Positions 1 to 8,262 of a DNA stretch of 64,000 nucleotides are shown one piece after another (within the stretch, counting starts at the first letter, position 1; each line of letters opens with the position of its first letter). Source of the DNA: JAHEJA01 sp965656445 (lineage in GTDB: Bacteria; Pseudomonadota; Alphaproteobacteria; Rhodobacterales; Rhodobacteraceae); NCBI GenBank assembly GCA_965656445.1, contig CBFHKO010000004.1:62001-126000 (forward strand), given 5' to 3'. The translations under genes were made by a program, and so were the position numbers. The notes under the pieces were generated by a model. The model was not told the origin of the DNA, did not search any database, and worked only from the letters and a program-made list of their open reading frames with translations.

Positions 1-2387
1 AACGGGTGACGCGCCGCTTTGCTGAGCAAAGCTATCTCGTTCTCTCCCCAACCTATAACGGCGAAGATCAAACGCGCTTTGACACCTTGACCGATTGGAC
101 GAAAACGCTCGGCATCCCAACAATCGCAAGCGCCCGCCCCCTCATGCACCATAGCCGACGACGCAAACTGGCCGATGTTGTAACCGCCATTCGCACAGGC
201 ACACGCATTGATGCCTTGGGATCACAAGCCATGGCAAATGGGGAACAACGCTTGCGATCTTATTCGGAAATGGCCCGCATTTTTCGCAATCACCCAGAGG
301 CACTTGCCCGAACACTCACGATCGCCCAGCGCGTGACCTTTTCACTAGATGAATTACGATATGAATATCCCTCCGAATTGGCCCAAGGCGAAACAGCTCC
401 TGAGCGATTAAGGCGCCTCGCCTATGAGGGGTTGCAATGGCGCTATCCCTATGGCGCCTCTCAACGGGTAACTGAGTTGTTGGAACACGAACTCTCCCTT
501 ATTCAAAAACTGAAATACGAACCTTATTTCCTAACCGTACGTGATATCGTGGCCTTTGCACGGCACCGTAACATTCTCTGCCAAGGGCGTGGATCGGCGG
601 CGAACTCTGTTGTCTGTTATTGCCTTGGCATCACCTCCGTGAGCCCTGAAATCGGCACAATGGTGTTTGAACGTTTCGTGTCTGAGGCCCGCGATGAACC
701 CCCTGACATCGATGTAGACTTTGAACATGAGCGCCGCGAAGAAGTCATCCAACATATTTATGACCGCTACGGCCGTCACCGCGCAGGTCTCTGTGCAACT
801 GTGATCCATTACCGTGGGAAACGCGCAATCCGCGAAGTTGGGGCGGCAATGGGATTAACCCAAGACACCATTAGCGCACTGTCATCACAGCTCTGGGGGT
901 TCTTTAGCTCAAAGGGTCTCGAAGAAGACCGCATGCGCGAAATTGGCCTCAACCCCGATGATCGCCATCTGCGCCAAACTCTTGAACTTATTTACGAAAT
1001 CATTGGCTTTCCACGCCACCTCAGCCAACATGTTGGCGGCTTTATCATTACCGAAGGGCGCTTGGATGAATTGGTCCCCATCGAAAACGCAACGATGGAG
1101 GACCGCACGGTCATCTGTTGGGATAAGGATGACATAGATGCCCTCGGCATCCTCAAAGTGGACGTTCTTTCCCTTGGTATGTTGACCTGTATCCGCAAAA
1201 GCTTTGACTTGCTCCAAACCTATATTGGCGAAGACTATACTCTGGCGACCCTGCCACCAGAGGATCCTGTGGTCTATGACATGCTCTGCAAAGCCGATAG
1301 CGTCGGGGTCTTTCAGGTTGAAAGTCGCGCGCAAATGAATTTCCTCCCTCGCATGCGACCCCGATGCTTTTATGATCTCGTCATCGAAGTTGCCATCATT
1401 CGCCCTGGCCCGATCCAAGGTGATATGGTTCACCCCTACATTAGACGTCGCAACGGCGAAGAGCCTGTGAGCTTTCCCTCAGATGCCTTGGGCGAGGTCT
1501 TGGGCAAAACACTTGGCGTCCCCCTCTTTCAAGAACAAGCCATGCAAATTGCGATCATTGGGGCAGGCTTCACACCGGACGAAGCGGATCGCCTCAGGCG
1601 CTCGCTTGCAACGTTTAAGAAACACGGAAACGTCAGCGAATTTCATGACCGCTTTATCAAAGGCATGCGAAAGAATGGCTATGAGGATGACTTTGCCGAG
1701 CGGTGCTTTGCCCAAATCGAAGGGTTCGGGTCCTATGGTTTCCCTGAAAGCCACGCCGCAAGCTTTGCCCTTTTGGTCTATGCAAGCGCATGGATCAAAT
1801 GCCATCACCCTGCTATTTTTGCATGCGCCCTCCTCAACTCACAGCCCATGGGGTTCTATGCGCCAGCACAAATCGTCCGAGATGCGCGAGAACACGGCGT
1901 CACCGTCCGCCCTGTCTGCATAAACGAAAGCTTTTGGGACAACACAATCGAGTACGATGCAAACGGCCAGCTCGCCTTGCGACTTGGGTTCCGCCAAATA
2001 AAAGGCCTCCATGAAGAAGATGCACATTGGATCACCGCCGCGCGTGGAAATGGCTATCATTCCGTCGATGATGTTTGGCGACGCGCAGGTATTCCCCCCA
2101 AGCTCATTGCGCGACTGGCCGAAGCCGACGTCTTTGCCAGCCTTCGCATTTCTCGACGAACAGCCCTATGGGACGCCAAGGCGATTACAGCGGCAAAACC
2201 ATTGCCTTTGTTTGCAAATGATATGGACGGCGAAGCAATTTTTGAGCCTGATGCCAATCTTCCCCAAATGACCCTCGGCGAAGAGGTCGTAGAAGATTAC
2301 ATCGCCCTGCGCCTCAGCCTAAAGGCACATCCAATGAGCCTCTTGCGCACAATACTTAGCCCTTCGCTCAGTGCGCCACCGTCGTAA
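1..2387 (+). CDS. dnaE2: Error-prone DNA polymerase DnaE2 (ImuC), 5' partial and apparently 3' truncated
   Basis: Translesion polymerase of the PolIII-alpha (C-family) type, known from the family to act in the SOS mutasome with ImuA/ImuB. The frame is open to the left window edge, so the GTG at position 6 is internal; the N-terminal PHP portion lies outside. Visible in the 793 codons: GRGSAAN at about residues 194-200 and the catalytic PDIDVDF motif at 233-239, followed by normal palm, fingers and helix-hairpin-helix sequence. It ends about a dozen residues after the LKAHPM motif, where DnaE2 proteins I know continue for more than 100 residues with an OB-fold. The stop at 2385 is followed at once by a dispersed repeat. 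It may be truncated, or this lineage may carry a short form; I cannot tell without homologs. No LexA box is in view because the promoter is outside. Confidence 0.9.
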   Translation, partial: RVTRRFAEQSYLVLSPTYNGEDQTRFDTLTDWTKTLGIPTIASARPLMHHSRRRKLADVVTAIRTGTRIDALGSQAMANGEQRLRSYSEMARIFRNHPEALARTLTIAQRVTFSLDELRYEYPSELAQGETAPERLRRLAYEGLQWRYPYGASQRVTELLEHELSLIQKLKYEPYFLTVRDIVAFARHRNILCQGRGSAANSVVCYCLGITSVSPEIGTMVFERFVSEARDEPPDIDVDFEHERREEVIQHIYDRYGRHRAGLCATVIHYRGKRAIREVGAAMGLTQDTISALSSQLWGFFSSKGLEEDRMREIGLNPDDRHLRQTLELIYEIIGFPRHLSQHVGGFIITEGRLDELVPIENATMEDRTVICWDKDDIDALGILKVDVLSLGMLTCIRKSFDLLQTYIGEDYTLATLPPEDPVVYDMLCKADSVGVFQVESRAQMNFLPRMRPRCFYDLVIEVAIIRPGPIQGDMVHPYIRRRNGEEPVSFPSDALGEVLGKTLGVPLFQEQAMQIAIIGAGFTPDEADRLRRSLATFKKHGNVSEFHDRFIKGMRKNGYEDDFAERCFAQIEGFGSYGFPESHAASFALLVYASAWIKCHHPAIFACALLNSQPMGFYAPAQIVRDAREHGVTVRPVCINESFWDNTIEYDANGQLALRLGFRQIKGLHEEDAHWITAARGNGYHSVDDVWRRAGIPPKLIARLAEADVFASLRISRRTALWDAKAITAAKPLPLFANDMDGEAIFEPDANLPQMTLGEEVVEDYIALRLSLKAHPMSLLRTILSPSLSAPPS

Positions 2388-2389
2388 TT

Positions 2390-2414
2390 GAGTATTTTTA
2401 CAAAGCTGAAGATA
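2390..2414 (+). repeat. Dispersed 3'-end repeat, copy 1 (arm only)
   Basis: Contains AGTATTTTTACAAAGCTGAAG, written here only as its core AGTATTTT plus CAAAGCTGAAG. It begins 2 bases after the dnaE2 stop codon, oriented with that gene. It lacks the GC-rich stem seen in other copies. It matches copy 4 after dadA-like gene (CAAAGCTGAAG identical). Confidence 0.65.
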
Positions 2415-2540
2415 AATTAGGAAAAATTTAACAATGAACCGAGAGTGTAGAGGGGCGGTACAGGCTGGAGAGCCGATGACCGCCAAAGGTGAAGTCGTCT
2501 CTGCCACTGGGCCAAGCCACTTATGGCAGAGACGCAATTT

Positions 2541-2573
2541 CATCTTTGCAAAAATACTCCCCCGCCGGAGGCG
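2541..2573 (-). repeat. Dispersed 3'-end repeat, copy 2 (complete)
   Basis: Read on the minus strand it starts with a CGCC-TCC-GGCG mini-hairpin (2563-2573), then GGGGAGTATTTTTGCAAAG and ATG. It lies about 20 bases past the stop codon of the minus-strand oxidoreductase and is oriented with it. It is the most complete copy in the window. Confidence 0.7.
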
Positions 2574-2593
2574 AAATTATACCGCGAGAGGAC

Positions 2594-3580
2594 TTAACCA
2601 CCAACGCGTAAGACAATTTTTCCGATATGATTACTCGCTTCCATACGTGCATGGGCTTGGCTTGCCTCCGATAGGGCAAACTCACTATCCATGACCGGCG
2701 CAATAGCACCTGCCTCAAGAAGAGGCCAAACACTTGCCTGTAAATCAGCTGCAATGCGGGCCTTGGCCAAGTCTGATTGCGGTCTAAGTGTGGATCCCGT
2801 GATCGTGAGGCGACGCATCATCATTTGAGCAAAGTTAAGCTCAACTTTGGAGCCCTGCAAAAAGGCAATTTGAACCAATCGACCGTCATCCGCCAAAGCC
2901 GACAAGTTGCGCGCGATATAGGATCCGCCCACCATGTCCAGAATAACATTTGCGCGGCCATTCTCACGAAGAACCTCCACAAAATCTTCTGTTTTATAGT
3001 TAATCGCCCGCTCCGCCCCAAGGGACAGACAGGCCTGACATTTTTCATCCGATCCAGCCGTCACAAATACGCGCGCCCCAAATTCGCGGGCGAGCTGAAT
3101 AGCGGTCGTTCCAATCCCTGACGATCCCCCATGCACAAGAAAGCGTTCACCTGCAGAGAGATTTCCTCGCTGAAACACATTTGACCAAACGGTAAAGTAT
3201 GTCTCTGGCAAACAGGCAGCTTGCTTCAAATCCAACCCTTTTGGAATCGGCAAACAATGAAGAGCGGGTGTCGCCACATATTCCGCATAGCCACCACCGG
3301 GGAGCAAGGCACAAACCTGATCCCCCAGAGACACGTTATCAACCCCATCGCCAATGGCAATAATTTCACCTGATGCTTCTAGCCCTGGTAAATCACTCGC
3401 GGTTGGAGGAGGATTGTAGAGCCCTGCACGCTGCAAAGCGTCGGGGCGGTTGACCCCTGCATATGCAACTTTGATCACCACATCGCCATAACCTGGGACT
3501 GGAATGGGACGTTCGGTCGGAACAAGGACGTCGGGACCCCCATGTTCGCGAATTTCAATTGCCTGCATCGTCTTGTTCAT
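2594..3580 (-). CDS. NAD(P)H:quinone oxidoreductase, zinc-independent MDR family (PIG3-like)
   Basis: Medium-chain dehydrogenase/reductase of 328 residues, the usual length for the quinone oxidoreductase/PIG3 branch. The N-terminal GroES-like half carries the VNRPDALQRAG stretch around 43-53 typical of that branch. The Rossmann half has GGSSGIGTTAIQLA from residue 151, the NADPH-binding loop. The structural and catalytic zinc ligands of alcohol dehydrogenases are not seen. Expected reaction: NADPH-dependent one- or two-electron reduction of quinones or reactive alkenals in the cytoplasm; the true substrate is unknown. The ATG at 3580 has AAAGG six bases upstream. It starts 19 bases after the coq9 stop on the same strand, so the two are probably one transcript, which fits a quinone-related role but does not prove it. 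Confidence 0.88.
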   Translation of the reverse strand: MNKTMQAIEIREHGGPDVLVPTERPIPVPGYGDVVIKVAYAGVNRPDALQRAGLYNPPPTASDLPGLEASGEIIAIGDGVDNVSLGDQVCALLPGGGYAEYVATPALHCLPIPKGLDLKQAACLPETYFTVWSNVFQRGNLSAGERFLVHGGSSGIGTTAIQLAREFGARVFVTAGSDEKCQACLSLGAERAINYKTEDFVEVLRENGRANVILDMVGGSYIARNLSALADDGRLVQIAFLQGSKVELNFAQMMMRRLTITGSTLRPQSDLAKARIAADLQASVWPLLEAGAIAPVMDSEFALSEASQAHARMEASNHIGKIVLRVGG

Positions 3581-3599
3581 GATGTACCTTTTTCTTGTA

Positions 3600-4283
3600 T
3601 TATTGCCCAGGTAGCTTGGGCCGCGATGTTGGTGAAGGTGCTTTGACCTTTGAAAACAGCCATTGCGGACCAGACAAGAGCGCTTTGGTCAATGGATTGG
3701 CATTTGCCTGTGATTTAACTTTTTCGAATTGCATGACGTTTTCAATACGACGGTCTAGGAAATCCCAAGTTGGTTGATTGTCAAAACTGTCATCCCCCAA
3801 CCAATAGAGAACAGTTGATGCGTAGACGGCACTCAGCGTTGCTCTCTTGGAGTACCAATTGATATCCTCAGACGTATCCCCAAGTGTTGACCAAATCAGA
3901 TCACTGGTTCCCCAAATCAGCTTTGCACCATCCGCTGCATGTTGGGGGAGCGAAAACAAGGTTGTCCCTCGGCGCACGGCCTCCTTGTCGGCAACGGCCT
4001 CTAGACGCAGCCGAACGGCGAGCGCGACACGGTCGCGGAATTTGTAGGATCCAAGGTCCAATTCCTTGAGACGGGAAACCATGTCTGCGTCCCCTGCGTG
4101 ATGGAACGCAATAGCAAGCTCTATGGCGCCACGAGGAAACAACAAGCGCGCCATCGATTCGTCTACGCCTGCATCGATACAAGCGGCTTTGAAGGTTTCA
4201 TCGCTCCACCCGTCAAACGCAACATGTAGTAAAGCCGCGTCCAAAAGTTTGGATTTCATGTCTGTTTGTGCCTCGGTACTCAT
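3600..4283 (-). CDS. COQ9-family protein (ubiquinone biosynthesis)
   Basis: The 227-residue protein matches the alphaproteobacterial/mitochondrial COQ9 family: an N-terminal TetR-like helical bundle (LLDAALLHVAFDGWSDETF at about 13-31, then a HTH-like stretch) and a C-terminal lipid-binding part with the WYSKRATL and YWLGD signatures around 140-165. In eukaryotes COQ9 binds lipid and supports COQ7 hydroxylase; a similar accessory role in ubiquinone synthesis is inferred here. The ATG at 4283 is preceded by GAGAGGA, a strong ribosome site. It is divergent from rpsU across about 107 bases and precedes the quinone oxidoreductase in the same direction. Confidence 0.9.
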   Translation of the reverse strand: MSTEAQTDMKSKLLDAALLHVAFDGWSDETFKAACIDAGVDESMARLLFPRGAIELAIAFHHAGDADMVSRLKELDLGSYKFRDRVALAVRLRLEAVADKEAVRRGTTLFSLPQHAADGAKLIWGTSDLIWSTLGDTSEDINWYSKRATLSAVYASTVLYWLGDDSFDNQPTWDFLDRRIENVMQFEKVKSQANANPLTKALLSGPQWLFSKVKAPSPTSRPKLPGQ

Positions 4284-4308
4284 AAATTTGTCCTCTCACT
4301 CCTACTAC

Positions 4309-4337
4309 TAGACAAAATAGGGCGAACTTGCTATAGC
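4309..4337 (+). promoter_or_regulatory. Sigma-70-type promoter for rpsU
   Basis: TAGACA (4309-4314, five of six to TTGACA) and TATAGC (4332-4337, four of six to TATAAT) are separated by exactly 17 bases. The predicted start site would be near 4344, giving a leader of about 45 bases before rpsU. Confidence 0.5.
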
Positions 4338-4375
4338 GCCACTTCCTGCAATCTATTGCAACTTTAAACTAGGAA

Positions 4376-4390
4376 GGTGGTGACAACCAC
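4376..4390 (+). promoter_or_regulatory. Hairpin overlapping the rpsU ribosome-binding site
   Basis: GTGGT (4377-4381) pairs with ACCAC (4386-4390) around a GACA loop. The stem covers the end of the AGGAAGG ribosome site and stops directly at the ATG. It could modulate translation of S21; this is inference from sequence only. Confidence 0.4.
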
Positions 4391-4597
4391 ATGCAGGTTA
4401 GTGTTCGTGACAATAATGTCGATCAGGCGCTTCGTGCCCTGAAGAAAAAGCTACAACGCGAAGGCGTATTCCGCGAAATGAAGCTCAAGCAACATTTCGA
4501 GAAACCGTCAATCAAAAAAGCGCGCGAAAAAGCTGAAGCGATCCGCCGTGCCCGTAAATTGGCGCGCAAGAAAGCACAACGCGAAGGTATGCTCTAA
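4391..4597 (+). CDS. rpsU: 30S ribosomal protein S21
   Basis: A 68-residue very basic protein matching S21: it begins MQVSVRDNNVDQALRALKKKLQREG and ends in an Arg/Lys-rich helix (RRARKLARKKAQREGML). S21 joins the small subunit near the anti-Shine-Dalgarno region and assists initiation. It is a single-gene unit here, with its own promoter at 4309 and a strong terminator at 4620, so it is not linked to dnaG/rpoD as in enterobacteria. The start codon follows AGGAAGG, with a small hairpin between them. Confidence 0.97.
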   Translation: MQVSVRDNNVDQALRALKKKLQREGVFREMKLKQHFEKPSIKKAREKAEAIRRARKLARKKAQREGML

Positions 4598-4619
4598 GCA
4601 CATCTTAATGCGAATTAAG

Positions 4620-4651
4620 AAACCCTCGTGCCTTTGGTTCGGGGGTTTTTT
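4620..4651 (+). terminator. Rho-independent terminator of rpsU
   Basis: AACCCTCG (4621-4628) pairs with CGGGGGTT (4640-4647), including one G-T pair, across an 11-base loop, followed by a run of T. It lies 23 bases after the rpsU stop. Confidence 0.85.
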
Positions 4652-4742
4652 ATGCCAAATAGGCAGATTTTGAAGGGGCCAAGTTCGCCTCGCTAAACAA
4701 AGGCATATTATTCTTTATGTGCCGCTCAACGAGATTACGAGC

Positions 4743-5801
4743 CTACCGCCCACCAATGAGAGGGCGCGCAGGTGTCACAGGATCAGAATTTTGCGCTATT
4801 AAATTTAGCTTGCGCTGATCTGCAACTGTCAAAGCTTGAATCGCCATTGGCCCTGGGTACAGGCTTTCGCTCCAGCATCCGTGCGCTAAAATAACCTCAT
4901 GTGATCCACAAAATAGATGCACATACGTGACTGGCTCTCGTTTTGGCATTTCTTCAACGCCCTCTACTTCGGTCAAATGCTTGGAGGCTATTAAGACTTC
5001 TTTGGTTCCAAACATCCGACGTGCAATTTTGGACCTAATCAACATTCTATGCTGAGGTGAGACCATCATAGGTGTCTCTGGGACATCACAGCCCAATGAG
5101 CCAGTGTCGAACAAAATCGGGGCGTGTTTCGGATCGGATACAGAGTGTGCAACATTATGTAGGCGCTGGAATCCTCGGTCTCGGGTGAGCACACTGTCCC
5201 CCTTGTTCAGCGTTTCCACTGCGCGGGCACCTTTGCTGGTTTCGATCAAAGTTCCTGCCGCAAAGCAGGCTACAACAGAATTATCTTGGGTATAGGCGGC
5301 GGCGGTGCGATTACCATCGCTGTCAATTTGGATTGACGTCGAACTTCCGGCACTTCCTGCATTGATGATCGGAGTGCCTGTTGCAGGACCTTCAGTTACC
5401 GTTAAGCCATTTGCATTAATGGCGTAAGCATCAAGCGTTTCTCCCGTCGCCTCATTGGTTAACGCTACGGCGCGGGATTCTCCGTTTCTTGCGTTCGCAG
5501 CCGTAAAAAGCCCCCCTGACGTCGGAAAAATTGTATATATTGTATAGCCTGAGTTTGTAGGATGAGGAACACTGTAAACAGAACTATGACCTAGATTTAG
5601 AAGCCCGTTTACGGCACCATCCGCACTTGAGCTCTCATAAATTGCGCCATTTTTGTCCAAAAAGGAGACCGTATAATTCGAGGGATCTTCACTTATTTTT
5701 AGCGTGATCTCCAAAAACTCTGTGAAACTCAAATTCGACACGTAGTGAATTTCAGAAATGAACCCAACCTTCACAACATAAACCCTTTTCCAAATTGCCA
5801 T
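4743..5801 (-). CDS. Hint-domain (Hint_2, hedgehog/intein-type) protein 1
   Basis: Of 352 residues, the first 175 or so are a Ser/Thr/Gly/Asn-rich region of no family I recognise. From Cys179 (ACFAAGTLIET) a Hint domain runs to the end: GDSVLTRDRGFQ near 201, then the SPQHR block at 248-252 and HEVILAHGCWSESLY near the end. In the Hint superfamily the leading Cys performs an N-S acyl shift that can cleave the chain before it; cleavage here is inferred. There is no evident signal peptide or RTX repeat. No strong ribosome site precedes the ATG at 5801, so the true start is uncertain. A paralogous Hint protein lies at 7192-8262, on the other side of ppk2. Confidence 0.82.
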   Translation of the reverse strand: MAIWKRVYVVKVGFISEIHYVSNLSFTEFLEITLKISEDPSNYTVSFLDKNGAIYESSSADGAVNGLLNLGHSSVYSVPHPTNSGYTIYTIFPTSGGLFTAANARNGESRAVALTNEATGETLDAYAINANGLTVTEGPATGTPIINAGSAGSSTSIQIDSDGNRTAAAYTQDNSVVACFAAGTLIETSKGARAVETLNKGDSVLTRDRGFQRLHNVAHSVSDPKHAPILFDTGSLGCDVPETPMMVSPQHRMLIRSKIARRMFGTKEVLIASKHLTEVEGVEEMPKREPVTYVHLFCGSHEVILAHGCWSESLYPGPMAIQALTVADQRKLNLIAQNSDPVTPARPLIGGR

Positions 5802-5877
5802 TTTTACAAGGCACGAAGCTTTAGTAGTACAACGGCAGGACTAGGATTTTTTTAGGTTTTAGTCGGCTTTAATGAGC

Positions 5878-6792
5878 TCAATATACTTTTGGAACATAGA
5901 GTTCGTCGGGTAAAACACGTCGTTCATAGTCGGGATTAAACACACGATCCGGCAGAGTGACTTTTTCATGGTCGACTTCTTTGTAAGGAATTTTGCTCAG
6001 AATATGTTCGATGCAATTTAGACGTTCTCGTTTTTTGTCGTTCCCCTCAACGATATACCAGGGTGCCTCAGGAATGTTGGTTCGTGAGAACATATCCTCT
6101 TTGGCTTTGGTATAATCTTCCCATCTGATACGGCTTTCTAGATCCATAGGAGACAGCTTCCATTGCTTCATCGGATCATGGATACGCATCATAAACCTAA
6201 GCTGTTGTTCCTCATCCGTGATTGAAAACCAATACTTCAACAAAATGATGCCTGAGCGAACAAGCATACGTTCAAATTCTGGAACATCTCGGAAGAACTG
6301 TTCGACTTCATCATCGCTTGCAAACCCCATGACGCGTTCGACACCAGCCCGATTGTACCAAGACCGATCAAACAGAACCATTTCTCCGCCTGCCGGAAGG
6401 TGTGGCACATATCGCTGAAAATACCACTGGGATTTTTCACGTTCTGTTGGTGCAGGAAGCGCAACAACACGCGCGACCCGAGGGTTCAAGCGTTGTACAA
6501 TGCGTTTGATCACTCCCCCCTTGCCCGCACTATCACGACCTTCACAAAGAATGAGGACTTTGGCACCTGTTTCAGCCACCCAATCATGAAGTTTGATGAG
6601 TTCAATCTGAAGCCTGAGCAAATTCCGATAATAGGTCCGACGATCCAACATATCGGGATGCTTTTCGTTATAAATCTTGCGGATTTCTGCGCTGATGGCG
6701 GGTTGATTGAATTCGCCCTCAAAGAGATCATCTAGCGTCTCTTCTAGTTCTGCTTCAATCCAGTCTTTCGTTTCATCAAATCGGTCTACCAT
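5878..6792 (-). CDS. ppk2: Polyphosphate kinase 2 (PPK2 family)
   Basis: Transfers phosphate between polyphosphate and nucleoside di- or monophosphates. The 304-residue chain has the single PPK2 domain: Walker A EGRDSAGKGG at 84-93, the lid-region ALPAPTEREKSQWYFQRY at about 111-128, and Walker B DRSWYNRAG at 142-150. The reading frame stays open 64 codons further upstream, but the ATG at 6792 is preferred because homologs begin here (MVDRFDETK) and AGAGAGA stands just upstream; the upstream extension is not PPK2-like. Nucleotide preference (ADP, GDP or NMP) cannot be read from the sequence with certainty. It stands alone, flanked by two Hint-domain genes. Confidence 0.92.
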   Translation of the reverse strand: MVDRFDETKDWIEAELEETLDDLFEGEFNQPAISAEIRKIYNEKHPDMLDRRTYYRNLLRLQIELIKLHDWVAETGAKVLILCEGRDSAGKGGVIKRIVQRLNPRVARVVALPAPTEREKSQWYFQRYVPHLPAGGEMVLFDRSWYNRAGVERVMGFASDDEVEQFFRDVPEFERMLVRSGIILLKYWFSITDEEQQLRFMMRIHDPMKQWKLSPMDLESRIRWEDYTKAKEDMFSRTNIPEAPWYIVEGNDKKRERLNCIEHILSKIPYKEVDHEKVTLPDRVFNPDYERRVLPDELYVPKVY

Positions 6793-7191
6793 CGTCTCTC
6801 TCTTTGCTTTTGGACGTGATACATTCAAAATGTAACAAAGCCATTTCATACCATCTGGAATACGCGTCAGATCCGTATTTTCCAATGTTATCGTAGGCAA
6901 TCCTCGCCTAGGTTTGAGTTCTGTTACTATTTTTATGATCAGTCCACAATTGAACGTCCATGTAAAATATTGAACGCCACGCAATAGTGCAAATTTTCCG
7001 CATACTCTCTTCCTCCAAATTTAATCATTAAATTTCAGAATGTTGGAAGAGTGTAGAAATCTAATTTATTCCCAATCTGGCCACATTTTCGCCCCAAACG
7101 TTAACTAGCTCAGACCTGTTGTAAATGGTGATCTGTTAATTCCGTAAAAATTTCGTCCGACATATCGACGAAAAATTGGGCAGGGAATGGG
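6793..7191. other. Intergenic region between ppk2 and Hint gene 2
   Basis: A 399-base AT-rich divergent promoter region. It contains a perfect inverted repeat AAATTTAA-TCA-TTAAATTT (7017-7035), lying inside outer arms CTCTTCC (7007-7013) and GGAAGAG (7045-7051). AGGGA lies a few bases before the Hint gene ATG at 7192. I see no other gene; the in-frame leftward extension of ppk2 is not conserved-looking. Confidence 0.5.
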
Positions 7192-8262
7192 ATGACTGAA
7201 CAACTTATCAATACAGCATTTGCAACTTCAAATGGCAGCAATAATCCAGACGATTGGGATGTTGTGGAAGCAAATTCCAATCAAATCGTCTCCGACGCTG
7301 GCTACCTCGCAATAACAAGCCAGACTGACGGCATAGGATATATCCAGCAAACAGTTAACAACGTTGATATGTCCGCAAATGCCTCGTTAAGCTTTAGTTA
7401 TTTTGACACGTCGATCCAGGTAAATAACCCAAGCATTCTAAAAATATCAATTTTGGATGATCAAGGAAACGTTGCCTATTCGTGGGAGTACAACTCCAGC
7501 ACAGCAGACACGCTAACATTCACGCCACCGAGTGAGTCGTTCACTGTTAGGCTCGAAAACAACACGGTCAACGACATTTACGGAATGCCAGTTTATGTCG
7601 AATCAATCAGCTTGGATGCAACGAATTTGCCTGATCCAATCGTACCCTGCTTTGGCAAAGGGACCTTGATCGAAACAGAGAACGGCCCACGCAAAATAGA
7701 AGATCTCGAAATCGGTGATCTCGTGGTGACGGTTGATAATGGACTTCAACCCATTCGTTGGATCGGGTGCTCGGAATTAACGGCAACAACCCTGTCAGCA
7801 CACCCCAATCTTGCGCCGATCCACATTCCTGCCAATTCCTTGGGAAATGGAACGCCAACCGTGGATTTAGTCGTATCCCCACAACACCGAATTCTGGTCA
7901 AATCAAAAATCGCACAGCGGATGTTTGATACGGCTGAAGTCTTGATTCCCGCAATTAAACTCGTTGGGATTGCCGGAATTAGACAAAATTTCACACCAAA
8001 GCCTGTATCCTACTATCACATGCTGTTCGATCAACATGAGGTGGTTATCTCTAACGGTGCAGAGACCGAGAGCCTATATACGGGACAACAGGCGCTTAAG
8101 GCTGTCGGCCAAGACGCTTATCGGGAAATCACCTCTTTGTTCCCTCATATTATGGACCCCGCATATGTCCCACCACAGGCGCGTTTAATCCCCAAGGGCA
8201 AACTCATGAAGCAGCTCGCCGAACGTCACGCAAAAAACAACAAGCCACTTGTTCTGTCTTGA
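7192..8262 (+). CDS. Hint-domain (Hint_2, hedgehog/intein-type) protein 2
   Basis: A 356-residue protein. Residues 1-150 resemble a beta-sandwich of secreted-protein type (alternating hydrophobics, many Asn/Ser/Thr, no signal peptide). The Hint domain starts at Cys153 (PCFGKGTLIET), continues with LEIGDLVVTVDNGLQPIRW at about 172-190, SPQHR at 229-233, KSKIAQRMFDTAEVL, and HEVVISNGAETESLY. These blocks align one by one with Hint protein 1, while the N-terminal regions do not resemble each other. Autocatalytic cleavage before Cys153 is expected from the family but not shown. AGGGA precedes the ATG at a good distance. The stop codon abuts that of the convergent Lrp-type gene with no gap. Confidence 0.85.
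   Translation: MTEQLINTAFATSNGSNNPDDWDVVEANSNQIVSDAGYLAITSQTDGIGYIQQTVNNVDMSANASLSFSYFDTSIQVNNPSILKISILDDQGNVAYSWEYNSSTADTLTFTPPSESFTVRLENNTVNDIYGMPVYVESISLDATNLPDPIVPCFGKGTLIETENGPRKIEDLEIGDLVVTVDNGLQPIRWIGCSELTATTLSAHPNLAPIHIPANSLGNGTPTVDLVVSPQHRILVKSKIAQRMFDTAEVLIPAIKLVGIAGIRQNFTPKPVSYYHMLFDQHEVVISNGAETESLYTGQQALKAVGQDAYREITSLFPHIMDPAYVPPQARLIPKGKLMKQLAERHAKNNKPLVLS

Larger units (their letters stand above)
2388..2593. other. Convergent intergenic region with two repeat copies
   Basis: This 206-base stretch separates dnaE2 from the convergent oxidoreductase gene. It contains two copies of the dispersed stem-AGTATTTT element in opposite orientations, each lying downstream of the gene it follows. 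The roughly 125 bases between the copies show no convincing coding frame, ribosome site or terminator. If dnaE2 lost its 3' end, the lost sequence is not recognisable here. Confidence 0.6.

Noticed and set aside
6..8. GTG at position 6 as the dnaE2 start
   Set aside because: The encoded sequence matches the interior of DnaE2 and the frame is open to the window edge.
6793..6984. 64-codon N-terminal extension of ppk2
   Set aside because: PPK2 proteins start at MVDRF-like sequence and an acceptable ribosome site lies there; the extension looks non-coding.
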